64,000 nucleotides of DNA from Alteromonas sp. ALT199. GTDB lineage: Bacteria > Pseudomonadota > Gammaproteobacteria > Enterobacterales > Alteromonadaceae. The stretch spans positions 52,852-116,851 of the forward strand of contig NZ_JAHHDX010000124.1 of the NCBI RefSeq assembly GCF_018619335.1, written 5' to 3'. The notes beneath the pieces are model-generated. The model ran no database searches and was not told the origin of the DNA. It worked only from the letters and a program-made list of their open reading frames with translations. Of this stretch, positions 19,221-29,226 are shown piece after piece (position 1 is the first letter of the stretch; each line of letters starts with the position of its first letter). The translations under genes and the position numbers were made by a program.

Positions 19221-19418
19221 CTACGCTGCAATATAGAGGTTATTAAACCCCACCGCATTACGCCAGTGCATATGACGAGAGATTGAGAACATAGGCAGTA
19301 CCATTGGACCTAGCACAAAACCCGCTATCGCCCATTTCTTCGCGTTCATTCCCCATTTAAACGCTTCTACATAAAAATATAGAGCAAAGATAACGCTTAA
19401 TACTACGAGTGAAATCAC
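19221..19418 (-). CDS. small membrane protein, hypothetical
   Basis: 65 residues from a GTG start with a very strong ribosome site (GGCGGAGG seven bases upstream). Two hydrophobic segments (about 1-17 and 30-45) flank a basic loop, so a two-pass inner-membrane protein is likely. The C-terminal part has a His/Arg cluster, SRHMHWRN. I do not recognise a named family. It is convergent with the small peptide gene and may share its bidirectional terminator. Confidence 0.6.
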   Translation of the reverse strand: MISLVVLSVIFALYFYVEAFKWGMNAKKWAIAGFVLGPMVLPMFSISRHMHWRNAVGFNNLYIAA

Positions 19419-19584
19419 ACTGCCTCCGCCTGTTTAACCTAATTACGTGGAGTTACTTATTCCCATCAATTATTCAATTTAACTTACTGATAATTGACGC
19501 CAACAATTTGACATGTTTATTTTTTGATCACGGGAATTCTACCCAAAATAGAACAATAAACCAGCAAAAACATATATTAGGCAT

Positions 19585-19606
19585 AAAAAAACCGGGCAAA
19601 GCCCGG
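19585..19606 (-). terminator. fadJ terminator
   Basis: CCGGGC / GCCCGG stem with an AAA loop; on the minus strand it is followed by seven Ts, 20 bases after the fadJ stop. Confidence 0.88.
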
Positions 19607-19625
19607 CTTTTAACATTTTATAAAC

Positions 19626-21785
19626 TTAGCTATAAAACTTTTGATCATTTTCCGCCATTTTCGCTAACACATCAGCAGGCGCAAATTTATCACCCACAGC
19701 GGTAGCATAGTGGTTTAAACGAGCTACTAAGTGCTTAATACCTAGTGTATCCATATAGCGGAATGGGCCGCCCAAAAATGGAGGGAAACCGATACCGAAA
19801 ATAGCGCCAATGTCGCCGTCACGAGCATTGCGGATAACGCCTTCGTCTAAACAGCGTGCGGCTTCGTTAAGCATCATTAATACGCAGCGTTCCGCTACTT
19901 CTTTTTCGCTTAGCTTGGCAGAAGGTGATAGCCCAAGTAGTTCGTAGATTGATTCATCCACTTCTTTACCTGGCTTTTTACCCTCATAAGAATAAAACCC
20001 TTTTTGGTTTTTCTTACCCTTTCTGCCATCTGCAAGCACTTTATCGAAAGCACTCGGCGCAGTGAAACGCTCACCGAACGCCTCTACAAGGAATGGAATG
20101 ATCTTGGTTCCAACATCAATGCCGACTTCATCAAGCAGCTTTACCGGGCCTACAGGGAAGCCAAACTTAACCAGAGATTTATCGATATGTTCAATTGGCT
20201 CGCCGTCAAGAATGAGGTTTGCCGCTTCATTCATGTATGGCGCTAAAATACGGTTTACATAAAAGCCTGCGCCATCTTTAACTACAACTGGCGTTTTACC
20301 TTGCTTCTTGGCAAATTCTACCGTAGATGAAATGACTTGGTCAGACGTTTTGTCATGAGCAATAACTTCGGCCAACGGCATTTTGTCTACTGGCGAGAAG
20401 TAGTGCAGACCAATCACGTTTTCAGGACGAGCTGCTTTAGCTGCAATTTGTGTAATTGGAATAGACGAGGTATTCGACGCGAAGATTGTGCTTTCTTTGC
20501 AGTTCTCTTCAATATCCGCCACCATCTTTTGCTTAAGATCTAAATCTTCAAATACCGCTTCAACCACGATATCTGTATCTTGATATCCACTGTAGTCGAG
20601 CGTACCGGTAAGAAGCGCTAACTGCTTTTGCATTTCGCTATTACGCATGAAACGCTTCTTCACCTTTTTATTTAAGATGTCGTAGCTGTACTTCATTGCG
20701 TTAGCAATGCCTTCGGCACGTACGTCTTTAATACGAACAGGTACACCAGCTTTGGTCGAGGTTACATAGGCAATACCACCGCCCATCAAACCACCGCCAA
20801 GCACACCTACTTTCTTCATTTTTTCAGGTTTAACACCTTCAACGCCGTTTTCTTTCTTCATTTCAGTTGTGGCGAAGAAAATCTGACGTAATTGGAAAGA
20901 CTCAGGCGTCATAACAAGCTTACCAAAGGCTTCAGCTTCGGCTTTAAGCCCTGCTTTCATCCCTTCGTTCATGCCTGTTTCGATAACGTCAATAATGTAA
21001 CCTGGCGCTGGATAATTACCTTTGGTTTTGGCAAATGTCGCTTCGCGCGCTTTTTTGAACACCATGTTACGACCTGGGCCGGTCTTTTCTAACATTTTGT
21101 CCATAGCGCTCTTTTGCGGCGCTTCACGCTCTGGCTTGCGTTTAAGTGCAAACTGTTCTGCCACTTTCAAAAGCACGCTATGCGGCACTACTTCATCAAC
21201 AATGCCGTATTTTTTAGCTTGCTTAGCGCGCGCAGGCGAGCCAGTTAGCATCATTTTCATTGCTTGCTGAATACCAATTAGGCGAGGAAGTCGCTGAGTA
21301 CCACCACTGCCAGGCAATAAGCCAAGCTGCACTTCAGGTAGGCCTACCTGGGTGCTAGATGAATCGGTACATACGCGGTAGTGGCACGCAAGCGCAAGCT
21401 CTAAACCACCGCCTAACGCTGGGCCGTGAATAGCCGCAACGAAAGTAGCCTTCATGTTTTCAATTCTATCAAAAATAGCCTGCCCACCAGCAGCGATAGT
21501 CGTTGCGTCTTCAGCAGTGTTACACGCTGCTAGCATAGTAATATCAGCGCCCGCGACGAAAGAGCTCGGCTTACCGCTCGTCAAAACAACACCTTTAATG
21601 CTGCTATCACGCTCGATGTCATCTAGCATGGTCGATATTTCATCGCCGAACTCAGCTTTAAGCGTATTCATACTCTCGCCAGGTACGTCCATGCTAAGAA
21701 TAGCAACGCCATTATCTTGCTTGGTTAGCGTAAATGCGCCTGATGTTGGCTGAACTTCATTTGTCATTTCTTGTTCCTGACTCAT
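19626..21785 (-). CDS. fadJ: fatty-acid oxidation complex alpha subunit FadJ
   Basis: 719 residues. The N-terminal enoyl-CoA hydratase/isomerase domain (about 15-200) has SSFVAGADI and HGPALGGGLELALAC; the central 3-hydroxyacyl-CoA dehydrogenase NAD-binding domain has GVLGGGLMGGGIAYV (about 327-341); the C-terminal dehydrogenase domain fills the rest. With FadI it hydrates and oxidises acyl-CoA intermediates in beta-oxidation. I call FadJ rather than FadB from the pairing with a FadI-type thiolase and the early GESMNTLKAEF motif. The start follows the fadI stop by one base, so the two are translationally coupled; a second Met seven codons in is possible. Confidence 0.93.
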   Translation of the reverse strand: MSQEQEMTNEVQPTSGAFTLTKQDNGVAILSMDVPGESMNTLKAEFGDEISTMLDDIERDSSIKGVVLTSGKPSSFVAGADITMLAACNTAEDATTIAAGGQAIFDRIENMKATFVAAIHGPALGGGLELALACHYRVCTDSSSTQVGLPEVQLGLLPGSGGTQRLPRLIGIQQAMKMMLTGSPARAKQAKKYGIVDEVVPHSVLLKVAEQFALKRKPEREAPQKSAMDKMLEKTGPGRNMVFKKAREATFAKTKGNYPAPGYIIDVIETGMNEGMKAGLKAEAEAFGKLVMTPESFQLRQIFFATTEMKKENGVEGVKPEKMKKVGVLGGGLMGGGIAYVTSTKAGVPVRIKDVRAEGIANAMKYSYDILNKKVKKRFMRNSEMQKQLALLTGTLDYSGYQDTDIVVEAVFEDLDLKQKMVADIEENCKESTIFASNTSSIPITQIAAKAARPENVIGLHYFSPVDKMPLAEVIAHDKTSDQVISSTVEFAKKQGKTPVVVKDGAGFYVNRILAPYMNEAANLILDGEPIEHIDKSLVKFGFPVGPVKLLDEVGIDVGTKIIPFLVEAFGERFTAPSAFDKVLADGRKGKKNQKGFYSYEGKKPGKEVDESIYELLGLSPSAKLSEKEVAERCVLMMLNEAARCLDEGVIRNARDGDIGAIFGIGFPPFLGGPFRYMDTLGIKHLVARLNHYATAVGDKFAPADVLAKMAENDQKFYS

Positions 21786-21786
21786 A

Positions 21787-23097
21787 TTATTCTGTCTCCA
21801 CTATCATTGCCGCACCTAGACCACCAGCAGCACATGCCGTTACTAGACCTGTACCACCGCCACGGCGATTTAGTTCGTTAAGCATTTGCGTGATCATACG
21901 TGTACCAGTTGCAGCAAACGGGTGACCATAGGCAATTGAACTACCCATTACGTTAAACTTGTCCATGTCAATTTCGCCGGTCGCTTTGTCACGGCCTAGT
22001 TTCTCTTTGGCGAACTTGTCGCTTGCAAACATCTTAACGTTAGCAAGGGTCTGTGCTGCAAAAGCTTCGTGCATTTCTATTAGCGTTAAGTCATTTAGCG
22101 TCATACCGGCACGGTCTAACGCGATAGGGGTCGCGTACGACGGCCCCATTAGCATGTCTTCCCATACGTCAATGGCCGAGAATGCGTAGCTTTTAATGTA
22201 ACCAAGCGGCGTGTAGCCCAGCTCTTTTGCTCGGCTTTCTGTCATCATAATCACCGCAGAGGCACCATCTGTTAGCGGTGTTGCGTTTGCGGCTGTTACA
22301 GAGCCGTATTTCTTATCAAACACTGGGCGAAGTTTCGCATAGCCTTCAAGCTTTGAATCAAAACGCACGTTGTTATCGCGCTCAAGCGCGCCTTTGTACG
22401 GTTCTGCATAGGCAGTCATGACTTCGCTAGACAGTTTACCTGCTTCCCAGCTTTCAGCGGCTAGGCTGTGCGAGCGATGCGCTAGTTTATCTTGCTCTTC
22501 GCGAGAAATTTGATGTGTTTTTGCCATTTGCTCTGCAGTTTGTCCCATCGACAAACCGGTAGAATACTCGGCAACTGCGGGAGGAACAGGCGCTAGGTCC
22601 CTTAAACTTAAGCGCTTAAAAATGTTTAGTTTTTGGCCGAGAGTCTTGGTTTTCTGTAAATCAACCAGTGCTCGCGCAAGGTTCTTAGACACGCCGATTG
22701 GTGATACCGATGTTGAGTCTGCACCACCCGCAACGCCTACCTGTACCGTCCCTGCCATCATGCTTTCAGCGATGTTAACCGTAGACTGAAAACTCGTCGC
22801 ACACGCGCGAGATACACTGTAAGCATCAGTGTGAACATTCATGCCTGTACCAAGCACAATTTCGCGCGCAATGTTTGGCGCTTCTGGCATTTGTACTACC
22901 TGACCGTAAACAACCTGGTCAACCCACTCTTTTTGAACACCATGGCGAACGAGAAGTTCGTTTACGACCATTTTACCTAAATCAACAGCTGGTACGCCGT
23001 GGAAATATGTAGCCATTTTCGCAAACGGAGTACGCAACCCCGCGACAATGGCGATGCGATCACCCTCTCGGGTAGTAACTGATTGTTTTGTAGCCAT
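21787..23097 (-). CDS. fadI: acetyl-CoA acyltransferase FadI
   Basis: 436-residue thiolase, the beta subunit partner of FadJ, cleaving 3-ketoacyl-CoA to acetyl-CoA and a shortened acyl-CoA. The acylated cysteine is Cys99 in [10 protein letters not shown]; the C-terminal half has [14 protein letters not shown], a [10 protein letters not shown] loop and a closing [13 protein letters not shown] with the second catalytic cysteine. Length and the long N-terminus fit FadI rather than FadA. It is the first gene of the fadI-fadJ operon and has a FadR-like palindrome 50 bases upstream. Confidence 0.95.
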   Translation of the reverse strand: MATKQSVTTREGDRIAIVAGLRTPFAKMATYFHGVPAVDLGKMVVNELLVRHGVQKEWVDQVVYGQVVQMPEAPNIAREIVLGTGMNVHTDAYSVSRACATSFQSTVNIAESMMAGTVQVGVAGGADSTSVSPIGVSKNLARALVDLQKTKTLGQKLNIFKRLSLRDLAPVPPAVAEYSTGLSMGQTAEQMAKTHQISREEQDKLAHRSHSLAAESWEAGKLSSEVMTAYAEPYKGALERDNNVRFDSKLEGYAKLRPVFDKKYGSVTAANATPLTDGASAVIMMTESRAKELGYTPLGYIKSYAFSAIDVWEDMLMGPSYATPIALDRAGMTLNDLTLIEMHEAFAAQTLANVKMFASDKFAKEKLGRDKATGEIDMDKFNVMGSSIAYGHPFAATGTRMITQMLNELNRRGGGTGLVTACAAGGLGAAMIVETE

Positions 23098-23146
23098 AAT
23101 GCACCTAAATTAATGACCTACTTCACTGAACAGCTAATCGCCCAAG

Positions 23147-23163
23147 AAGTGGTCTGACCTGTA
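23147..23163. promoter_or_regulatory. FadR-like operator upstream of fadI
   Basis: AAGTGGTCTGACCTGTA contains the perfect core palindrome GGTC-T-GACC and matches the E. coli FadR consensus (TGGTCCGACNTGTT core) at most positions. It lies 50-66 bases before the fadI ATG. A second AAGTGGTCT occurs at 23258-23266. FadR represses beta-oxidation genes until acyl-CoA binds it; use here is inferred from the match and the gene. Confidence 0.65.
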
Positions 23164-23470
23164 ATAAACCCAATTTTTACAAACTATGAACAAAATAGCA
23201 AATAATGGAGGTTAAAGGGCAATATAAATGAAACGAAAGATTAGTGATTCTCCATGAAAGTGGTCTCGTTTAAGTTAAAACAGCTATATGGCCTACCACA
23301 TATCGCATTTTAATTACTGTTTAACGACTTGAAGAAAGTTAGAATGAACCTTATATGGAAATGAAAGTCTGTTTTGTGTCATTGTGACGGCGCTTTGCGT
23401 TAGGTGTTCCATTTTTGGGCCCAAGCGCTCGCTATAAAAGAATAAGATAATAAATAACGTTATCATTCAA
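23164..23470. other. fadI-moxR divergent gap
   Basis: With the operator, a 373-base gap between divergent operons. It is AT-rich, holds a second AAGTGGTCT half-site (23258-23266) and must contain the promoter of the MoxR/Bat operon. No ORF or terminator seen. Confidence 0.4.
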
Positions 23471-24472
23471 ATGACACTTCCCAATAACGAGAACTCAAAC
23501 GGAAATTTTTGCATTATGGCAGCAGCGCAATTTCAACAGTTACACGCTTATTTAGACCAGCAAATTATTGGTCAGCACGCGTTAACCAAAAGCCTTCTTA
23601 TCGCTCTTTTAGCCGACGGCCACCTTTTAGTAGAAGGTCCGCCTGGACTTGCAAAAACACGCGCAATCAATGCTCTTGCAAACGGCATTGACGGTGACTT
23701 TCATCGCGTGCAGTTTACCCCAGATCTTTTGCCCGCCGATTTAACTGGAACAGACATCTATCGCCCAGAAACCGGCGAGTTCGTTTTTCAAAAAGGGCCA
23801 CTTTTTCACAATCTTGTATTAGCTGACGAAATTAACCGTGCACCAGCAAAGGTGCAATCAGCTCTACTTGAGGCCATGGCAGAACGTCAAATTACCGTGG
23901 GCAGTAAAACTTATCCCCTGCCCCCGCTATTTTTAGTTATGGCAACGCAAAACCCATTAGAGCAAGAAGGAACGTATCCGCTACCTGAAGCTCAGCTTGA
24001 CCGTTTCTTAATGCACGTAGACATTGATTATCCGGGTGCAGAGACTGAATTAGAGATTTTGCGATTAACTCGCGGAGAGGCACTTTCAGAGCCGCCTATT
24101 ACGCCGCCCACGCTTACTCAAGATGATATTTTTACGTCTCGAAAAGAAGCACTGTCCTTATATATGGCGCCGGAATTAGAGCAATACCTGGTTCAATTGA
24201 TCATGGCTACCCGCCAGCCAGCGAGTTTTGATGCAGAATTGGGACAGTGGATTGCAATGGGAACAAGCCCTCGCGCTACTATCAGCCTAGACCGCTGTGC
24301 ACGTGCTCACGCATGGCTAGGTGGCAGAGACTTTGTAGGCCCTGATGATATTCAAGCTGTGGTTCACAACGTACTTCGCCATCGTATCATATTGTCTTAT
24401 CAAGCCGAGGCAGAAGGGATTACGATTAACGACGTACTTGATAAAATTGTTGCCACTGTCGCAGTTCCTTAA
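23471..24472 (+). CDS. MoxR-family AAA+ ATPase
   Basis: 333 residues. Walker A GPPGLAKT (about 56-63), Walker B LADEIN (about 117-122) and the MoxR motif MATQNPLEQEGTYPLPEAQLDRF are all present, followed by a C-terminal lid domain. MoxR ATPases act as chaperones that mature or insert partners, usually with VWA-domain proteins. The VWA partners are encoded downstream, in one tight operon. The start is uncertain: 23471 has no clear ribosome site, while the ATG at 23516 (MAAAQFQQ) has GGAAA upstream and would give 318 residues. Confidence 0.93.
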   Translation: MTLPNNENSNGNFCIMAAAQFQQLHAYLDQQIIGQHALTKSLLIALLADGHLLVEGPPGLAKTRAINALANGIDGDFHRVQFTPDLLPADLTGTDIYRPETGEFVFQKGPLFHNLVLADEINRAPAKVQSALLEAMAERQITVGSKTYPLPPLFLVMATQNPLEQEGTYPLPEAQLDRFLMHVDIDYPGAETELEILRLTRGEALSEPPITPPTLTQDDIFTSRKEALSLYMAPELEQYLVQLIMATRQPASFDAELGQWIAMGTSPRATISLDRCARAHAWLGGRDFVGPDDIQAVVHNVLRHRIILSYQAEAEGITINDVLDKIVATVAVP

Positions 24473-24475
24473 ACT

Positions 24476-25450
24476 ATGGTTAATGTACAAGCGCAGCTAA
24501 ATAAGCTGCAAAGTAACGGTGTCTCGCTGTCTAGTGCAGAGTTACTTCGCTACCAGCAGTTGGCGAAGCTTTTTAGCTTGGCCCCAAAGCGTATGCCACA
24601 AGCCAAACTTGCCGGGAGCTATCTAACCAAGCATAAAGGCCGAGGCATGGAGTTTGACGAGGCCCGTCACTATCAACCCGGTGACGATATCCGCGCTATT
24701 GATTGGCGCGTGACTGCGCGCACGGGGAAAACCCATACCAAAGTGTATCGAGAAGAGCGTGAGCGCCCGGTTTTTCTTTTCTGTGATTATTTGCCTTCAA
24801 TGGCATTTGGCACTCAACTGCTTACCAAAGCGGTTCAGGCTGCCCACGTGTCTTCACTAATTAGTTGGTCTGCTGCCGCTCGCGGCGATAAGGTGGGTGC
24901 GCTGGTTTTCAACCAACAGCAGCATAAAGAAATTAAACCTCTTACACGTAAAAAAGCGGTATTGCATGTCTGCCATGAACTTATGGCATTGCACGAGCAA
25001 AGTGCGCAAAATAAAACTGACAAAGCAAAAGACGAACAGGCTTTTGCTGATGCTTGTGCACGGGCAAGACGGCTAGCCAGACCAGGTAGTTTGGTTTATC
25101 TGGTATCAGATTTTCAGCACTTAAATACCCAGGCTATTCAGCATTTAAGTCACCTAACGCGACATTGTGAAGTAAGGGCTATTGTGATTAATGACCCGAT
25201 AGAACATGCGTTGCCACAATCCAACTCACTTCAAACGGTTAGTGTTTCAGATGGTCAAAATCAACAGCGCTGGGTGTTAGGAGACAGTACCGAACAGCAG
25301 CAATATCAAAAGTGGCGAAACGAACACAACAGCGCGATTTACGATACGTTGCGCAAAAATAACATTGCTCGGTTCAGTGTTAGTGCGGGTCTTCCGCTAG
25401 ATGAACAGCTTCAGAGTATGCAACAAGAACAACGATTGGAGCTTAATTAA
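24476..25450 (+). CDS. DUF58-domain protein of the MoxR/Bat operon
   Basis: 324 residues. It contains the DUF58 hallmark, GRGMEFDEARHYQPGDDIR followed by IDWRVTAR (about residues 55-80), and a degenerate VWA-like C-terminal half (SLVYLVSDF at about 202-210). It has no transmembrane segment. DUF58 proteins regularly follow moxR and precede Bat genes; they probably serve as soluble partners of the ATPase. It begins three bases after the moxR stop and its stop overlaps the next start, so coupled translation is likely. Confidence 0.9.
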   Translation: MVNVQAQLNKLQSNGVSLSSAELLRYQQLAKLFSLAPKRMPQAKLAGSYLTKHKGRGMEFDEARHYQPGDDIRAIDWRVTARTGKTHTKVYREERERPVFLFCDYLPSMAFGTQLLTKAVQAAHVSSLISWSAAARGDKVGALVFNQQQHKEIKPLTRKKAVLHVCHELMALHEQSAQNKTDKAKDEQAFADACARARRLARPGSLVYLVSDFQHLNTQAIQHLSHLTRHCEVRAIVINDPIEHALPQSNSLQTVSVSDGQNQQRWVLGDSTEQQQYQKWRNEHNSAIYDTLRKNNIARFSVSAGLPLDEQLQSMQQEQRLELN

Positions 25451-26070
25451 TGCAGAGCATCAATCTTTCTAATCATTTTTTTTCAAGTTTTCTATCCCGT
25501 TTTGCTCAATCGATGCCGTCTGGAAATCAAATGCCAATGCCACCTCAGCAGCAAGACCCCCTTGCTCAGCTGCGCGATATACACGTACCTACCGAGGTCA
25601 ATATTTGGCCATTAGATTGGGGATGGTGGGCACTTATCGCAGTGGCCTTATTGGTGCTTTTTGGCCTGTATAAAGCCATTACTGCTCACATACGTCACAA
25701 CAAAGCTCGTAAGCAAGCATTAGCACTACTCGAATCAATTTCAGTTCAACAAAGTAATTGGCCGGTAGCCCTAAACTCTGTTTTAAAGCGCACCGCCATG
25801 AGCTATTACTCAACTCAACAAGTTGCTGGGCTTTACGGCAAACAATGGCAAGCATTCTTAACGTCTGCCTTAAAAAATGGTGACAAAAAACTTGAAAGTG
25901 ATTTAGCGTTATTAGTAAGCAACGTTTATCAAGCCACTCCGAACCCAAGAGACTTTGAAACTTGCAAAGGGGCGGTAAAAAATTGGCTTTTAAAAGCGAA
26001 GCTTCCGAAAAATAAGCAGGCGGTCAACGGACTTTCTCCTGAAAACGCAAAGGAGCTGCATCATGCTTAA
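25450..26070 (+). CDS. DUF4381-family membrane protein
   Basis: 206 residues. A short N-terminal stretch with a QMPMPPQQQDPLAQLRDIH segment precedes one transmembrane helix (about 58-78, WGWWALIAVALLVLFGLY), then a cytoplasmic helical domain. This is the DUF4381 arrangement found in MoxR/Bat operons. A later Met (about residue 20) could be the start, but the first ATG overlaps the upstream stop (TAATG), which is typical of coupled genes. It overlaps the batA start by eight bases. Confidence 0.85.
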   Translation: MQSINLSNHFFSSFLSRFAQSMPSGNQMPMPPQQQDPLAQLRDIHVPTEVNIWPLDWGWWALIAVALLVLFGLYKAITAHIRHNKARKQALALLESISVQQSNWPVALNSVLKRTAMSYYSTQQVAGLYGKQWQAFLTSALKNGDKKLESDLALLVSNVYQATPNPRDFETCKGAVKNWLLKAKLPKNKQAVNGLSPENAKELHHA

Positions 26071-27157
26071 CTTTGCTTGGTGGTGGGTGTTCTTCGCGCT
26101 TCCCTTACCTATTCTCGTACGCCTTCTGTCTAAAAAAACACAAGACGTACCCATGGCTGCGCTACGCGTTCCTAGCCTACGACCTGGCGATGTGTCAGAA
26201 CAATCCCAACTAAGACAAACCAAGATACCATTAGTAATAAGTAGCTTAATATGGCTGCTACTAGTGACGGCCGCCGCACGTCCTCAATGGTTAGGAGAGC
26301 CTGTTAGCATACCGAATGAAGGCCGTGAAATGATGTTGGCGGTAGACTTATCTGGCAGCATGAAGATAGATGACATGCAGCTAAATGGCCGGCAAGTTAA
26401 CCGCTTAACCATGACTAAGTCCGTTGTTTATGACTTTATTCAACGCCGCGTAGGTGACCGAATCGGCCTTATTTTATTTGCTGATACCGCTTACGTTCAA
26501 GCGCCGCTGACCTATGACAGAGATACCGTTTCTACGCTTTTAAGCGAAGCCGTAATTGGCTTGGTTGGCGAGCAAACGGCCATAGGCGATGCTATAGGTT
26601 TAGCAGTTAAGCGCTTCGATGAACGAGAAGAGTCTAATAACGTGTTGATTCTTCTAACCGACGGACAAAATACCGCAGGAAACATTACGCCCGAGCAAGC
26701 TAAAGAGTTAGCAGTAAATAAAGGTGTGAAGGTATACACCATAGGTGTGGGTGCAGATAAAATGCTAATCCAGAGCTTTTTTGGCAGCCGACAAATAAAC
26801 CCGTCACAAGAGCTTGATGAAGGTATGTTAACCGACATTGCAACTGCCACTGGCGGTCAGTATTTTAGAGCCCGAAACGCCCAGGAACTTCAGGCTATTT
26901 ATCAACAGCTTGACGCACTTGAGCCCATTGAAGGCGAAACCCGAAAAATGCGTCCGTTGAGTGCGCTTTTTTACTTCCCCCTCGGTGCTGCGATATTACT
27001 ATCGGCACTATGGGCGTTTTTGACGATAGCTATTTCCTTATATCGCTGGTTCACACAAAAGCGAGCTCAGTTATCATCGCAACACTCGAATAATGCTGAT
27101 GCAATACAAACAGCTCGAGCAGTTCATGTTACTCAATCACGTAAGGAGACGAAATAA
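26063..27157 (+). CDS. batA: VWA-domain membrane protein BatA
   Basis: 364 residues. Two N-terminal hydrophobic segments (about 5-22 and 53-72), a von Willebrand A domain with an intact MIDAS motif (DLSGSMK, from residue 95; later LLTDGQN), and a C-terminal transmembrane segment (about 300-325). BatA was described in the Bacteroides aerotolerance operon; in this family VWA proteins sit in the inner membrane and work with MoxR. The ATG overlaps the preceding stop and its own stop overlaps the batB start. Confidence 0.9.
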   Translation: MLNFAWWWVFFALPLPILVRLLSKKTQDVPMAALRVPSLRPGDVSEQSQLRQTKIPLVISSLIWLLLVTAAARPQWLGEPVSIPNEGREMMLAVDLSGSMKIDDMQLNGRQVNRLTMTKSVVYDFIQRRVGDRIGLILFADTAYVQAPLTYDRDTVSTLLSEAVIGLVGEQTAIGDAIGLAVKRFDEREESNNVLILLTDGQNTAGNITPEQAKELAVNKGVKVYTIGVGADKMLIQSFFGSRQINPSQELDEGMLTDIATATGGQYFRARNAQELQAIYQQLDALEPIEGETRKMRPLSALFYFPLGAAILLSALWAFLTIAISLYRWFTQKRAQLSSQHSNNADAIQTARAVHVTQSRKETK

Positions 27158-29226
27158 TGGAATTCGACTTCTTGAACCAATTTCATTTCTTACGCCCCGA
27201 ATGGTTTATCGCACTTATTCCTCTGATGTTGCTTGTAGTTTTAATTAGAAAAACTACGGCTAAACAATCTGGGTGGCAGTCGGTGATCCCTTCTCACCTT
27301 TATCAATACATGGTGATTGGGAAAACCGAAATGGGCGCAAAGCCTCCAATATGGATGCTCGCTTTTGTGTGGATTGTGAGTGTTATAGCTCTCGCTGGCC
27401 CAACGTGGGAACGCTTGCCCCAGCCGGTTTATCAGCTAAAAATGGGGCACGTTATCGTGATAGACATGTCGCTATCAATGCGTGCTACCGATATGACGCC
27501 CGACAGACTTACTCGGGCAAAATATAAAGCGATAGACCTAGTAAACGCTATTGGTGAGGGCGAAATGGGCTTGGTTGCTTATGCTGGAGATGCCTTTGTC
27601 ATTAGTCCGTTAACCGAAGATGCTGGGAATATTACGACCTTAATCCCAAGCCTATCTCCCGAGATCATGCCCGTATCAGGCAGCGACCCACTATTGGGAA
27701 TAGAGAGTGCGTCTGAGCTTTTGACGAACGCAGGGTATAATTCAGGTATGATCTACTGGATTACTGACGGTATAGAGTTAGAGCAACAACAAGAGCTTCA
27801 AGAGTATGTGGCATCTCTTCCTTTTACCGTGAATGCGCTTACGGTTGGTACGTCTGAAGGCGCCCCCATACGCCAACAAAATGGCGAACTCTTGAAAGAT
27901 TTCACCGGCAGTATTGTTATTCCCAAACTGAACGAAGGCGCAGTGAGAGGTGTAGTAAAAACAAGTGGCGGCCGCTTTGAATCCTTTACATCAAATGACG
28001 CCGATATTGATGCCCTCGCAGCGGTATCACTTTTAGATAAAAATGACCGTGAAGAAGATGAAGAAGAAAGTAACTTACAGGGTGACCAGTGGAAAGAAGT
28101 CGGCCCCTACTTATTACTTGCACTTCTTCCGCTTGCTGCCTTCGCATTTAAACGCGGTTTAGTATTCATCGTGTTAGTAGGCTTAATTAGTCCTTCTATG
28201 ATTAAGAACGCCCATGCATTACAGAGCTCTGGGCCCTCACAAAGCATAGATGCACCTCAAAGTGCTCAAGCTATTCCAAGCAACAAAGTGACGGCAGAGT
28301 CTGAGTCTGTTTCAGAAATGCCAAGTAAACCTGAATCACTTTCATGGTGGCAAAGGCCATTTATGAATGACAATCAAGAAGCATTGAACAGCTTCCAAAG
28401 AGGCAAGTACAAAGACGCCGTTAACCAGTTTAATGACGACACGTGGAAAGCATCATCACTTTATAAATCAGGTGACTATGAAGGTGCATTAAGTGCCTAC
28501 AAAAGCATTCCCGGCCCTGAGAGCCTTTACAACCAAGGGAACGCACTGGCGAAACTAGGTAAGCTCGACGAAGCTATTGAGAAATATGACCAGGCTTTAA
28601 ACGAAGCGCCCGATTTCGAAGATGCGCAAACCAATAAAAAGATAGTTGAGGATTTGCTGAATCAACAGCAACAGCAAAATCAGGATAAAAATCAGAGCGA
28701 AAATGGTGATGATGGCGAACAAGATGACCCTCAAGATAAAAATCAAGAGGGCGCTGATAACAACCAGCAACAACCTGGTGAGCAAGACAACCAGAATGGT
28801 TCCGATAAGCAAGATGGTCAGCAAAACGATAGTGAGAGTCAACAGTCGGAACAAAGCCCCAATGATAATCAACAAGATGGCGGTGATGAATCACCACAGT
28901 CTGACAACTCCGATATGAACGGCCAGAACGAACCATCGGACTCACAGCAACAAAATGCAGAACAGACACAGTCTGAGCAGGATGGTAATGCGCAGCAAAA
29001 TGGTGCGCAAGTACAAGAAGACGAACAACAAGCGCAGCAGGAAGCTCAGGCAATGCAAAGTCAAGAAGCTGAACTTACCGATGCAGAAAAAGAAGAGCTA
29101 CAGCGAATGGAAAGTTTAATGCGCCGCGTGCCAGACGACCCTGCATTCTTACTTAAACGAAAAATGCAATTAGAAGCACAAAAACGTCAGCGTCAACGTA
29201 TGCCTTCAAACCGGAGTGATTGGTAG
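27157..29226 (+). CDS. BatB-BatC fusion (VWA plus TPR)
   Basis: 689 residues. N-terminal half: membrane segments (about 15-30 and 62-80) and a VWA domain whose MIDAS starts with DMSLS (about 104), i.e. BatB; a further hydrophobic block lies near 323-350. The C-terminal half has TPR repeats (about 410-490, with SLYNQGNALAKLGKLDEAI), i.e. BatC. It then runs into about 140 residues of Gln, Asn, Asp and Ser-rich low complexity and ends in a basic RKMQLEAQKRQRQR tail. BatB and BatC are separate genes in many bacteria. The stop is directly followed by the batD ATG. Confidence 0.9.
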   Translation: MEFDFLNQFHFLRPEWFIALIPLMLLVVLIRKTTAKQSGWQSVIPSHLYQYMVIGKTEMGAKPPIWMLAFVWIVSVIALAGPTWERLPQPVYQLKMGHVIVIDMSLSMRATDMTPDRLTRAKYKAIDLVNAIGEGEMGLVAYAGDAFVISPLTEDAGNITTLIPSLSPEIMPVSGSDPLLGIESASELLTNAGYNSGMIYWITDGIELEQQQELQEYVASLPFTVNALTVGTSEGAPIRQQNGELLKDFTGSIVIPKLNEGAVRGVVKTSGGRFESFTSNDADIDALAAVSLLDKNDREEDEEESNLQGDQWKEVGPYLLLALLPLAAFAFKRGLVFIVLVGLISPSMIKNAHALQSSGPSQSIDAPQSAQAIPSNKVTAESESVSEMPSKPESLSWWQRPFMNDNQEALNSFQRGKYKDAVNQFNDDTWKASSLYKSGDYEGALSAYKSIPGPESLYNQGNALAKLGKLDEAIEKYDQALNEAPDFEDAQTNKKIVEDLLNQQQQQNQDKNQSENGDDGEQDDPQDKNQEGADNNQQQPGEQDNQNGSDKQDGQQNDSESQQSEQSPNDNQQDGGDESPQSDNSDMNGQNEPSDSQQQNAEQTQSEQDGNAQQNGAQVQEDEQQAQQEAQAMQSQEAELTDAEKEELQRMESLMRRVPDDPAFLLKRKMQLEAQKRQRQRMPSNRSDW

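Noticed and set aside
28574..28918. Several overlapping frames inside batB-batC, including long His- and Leu-rich ones
   Set aside because: They are by-products of the repetitive Gln/Asn/Asp codons in the real gene on the plus strand.
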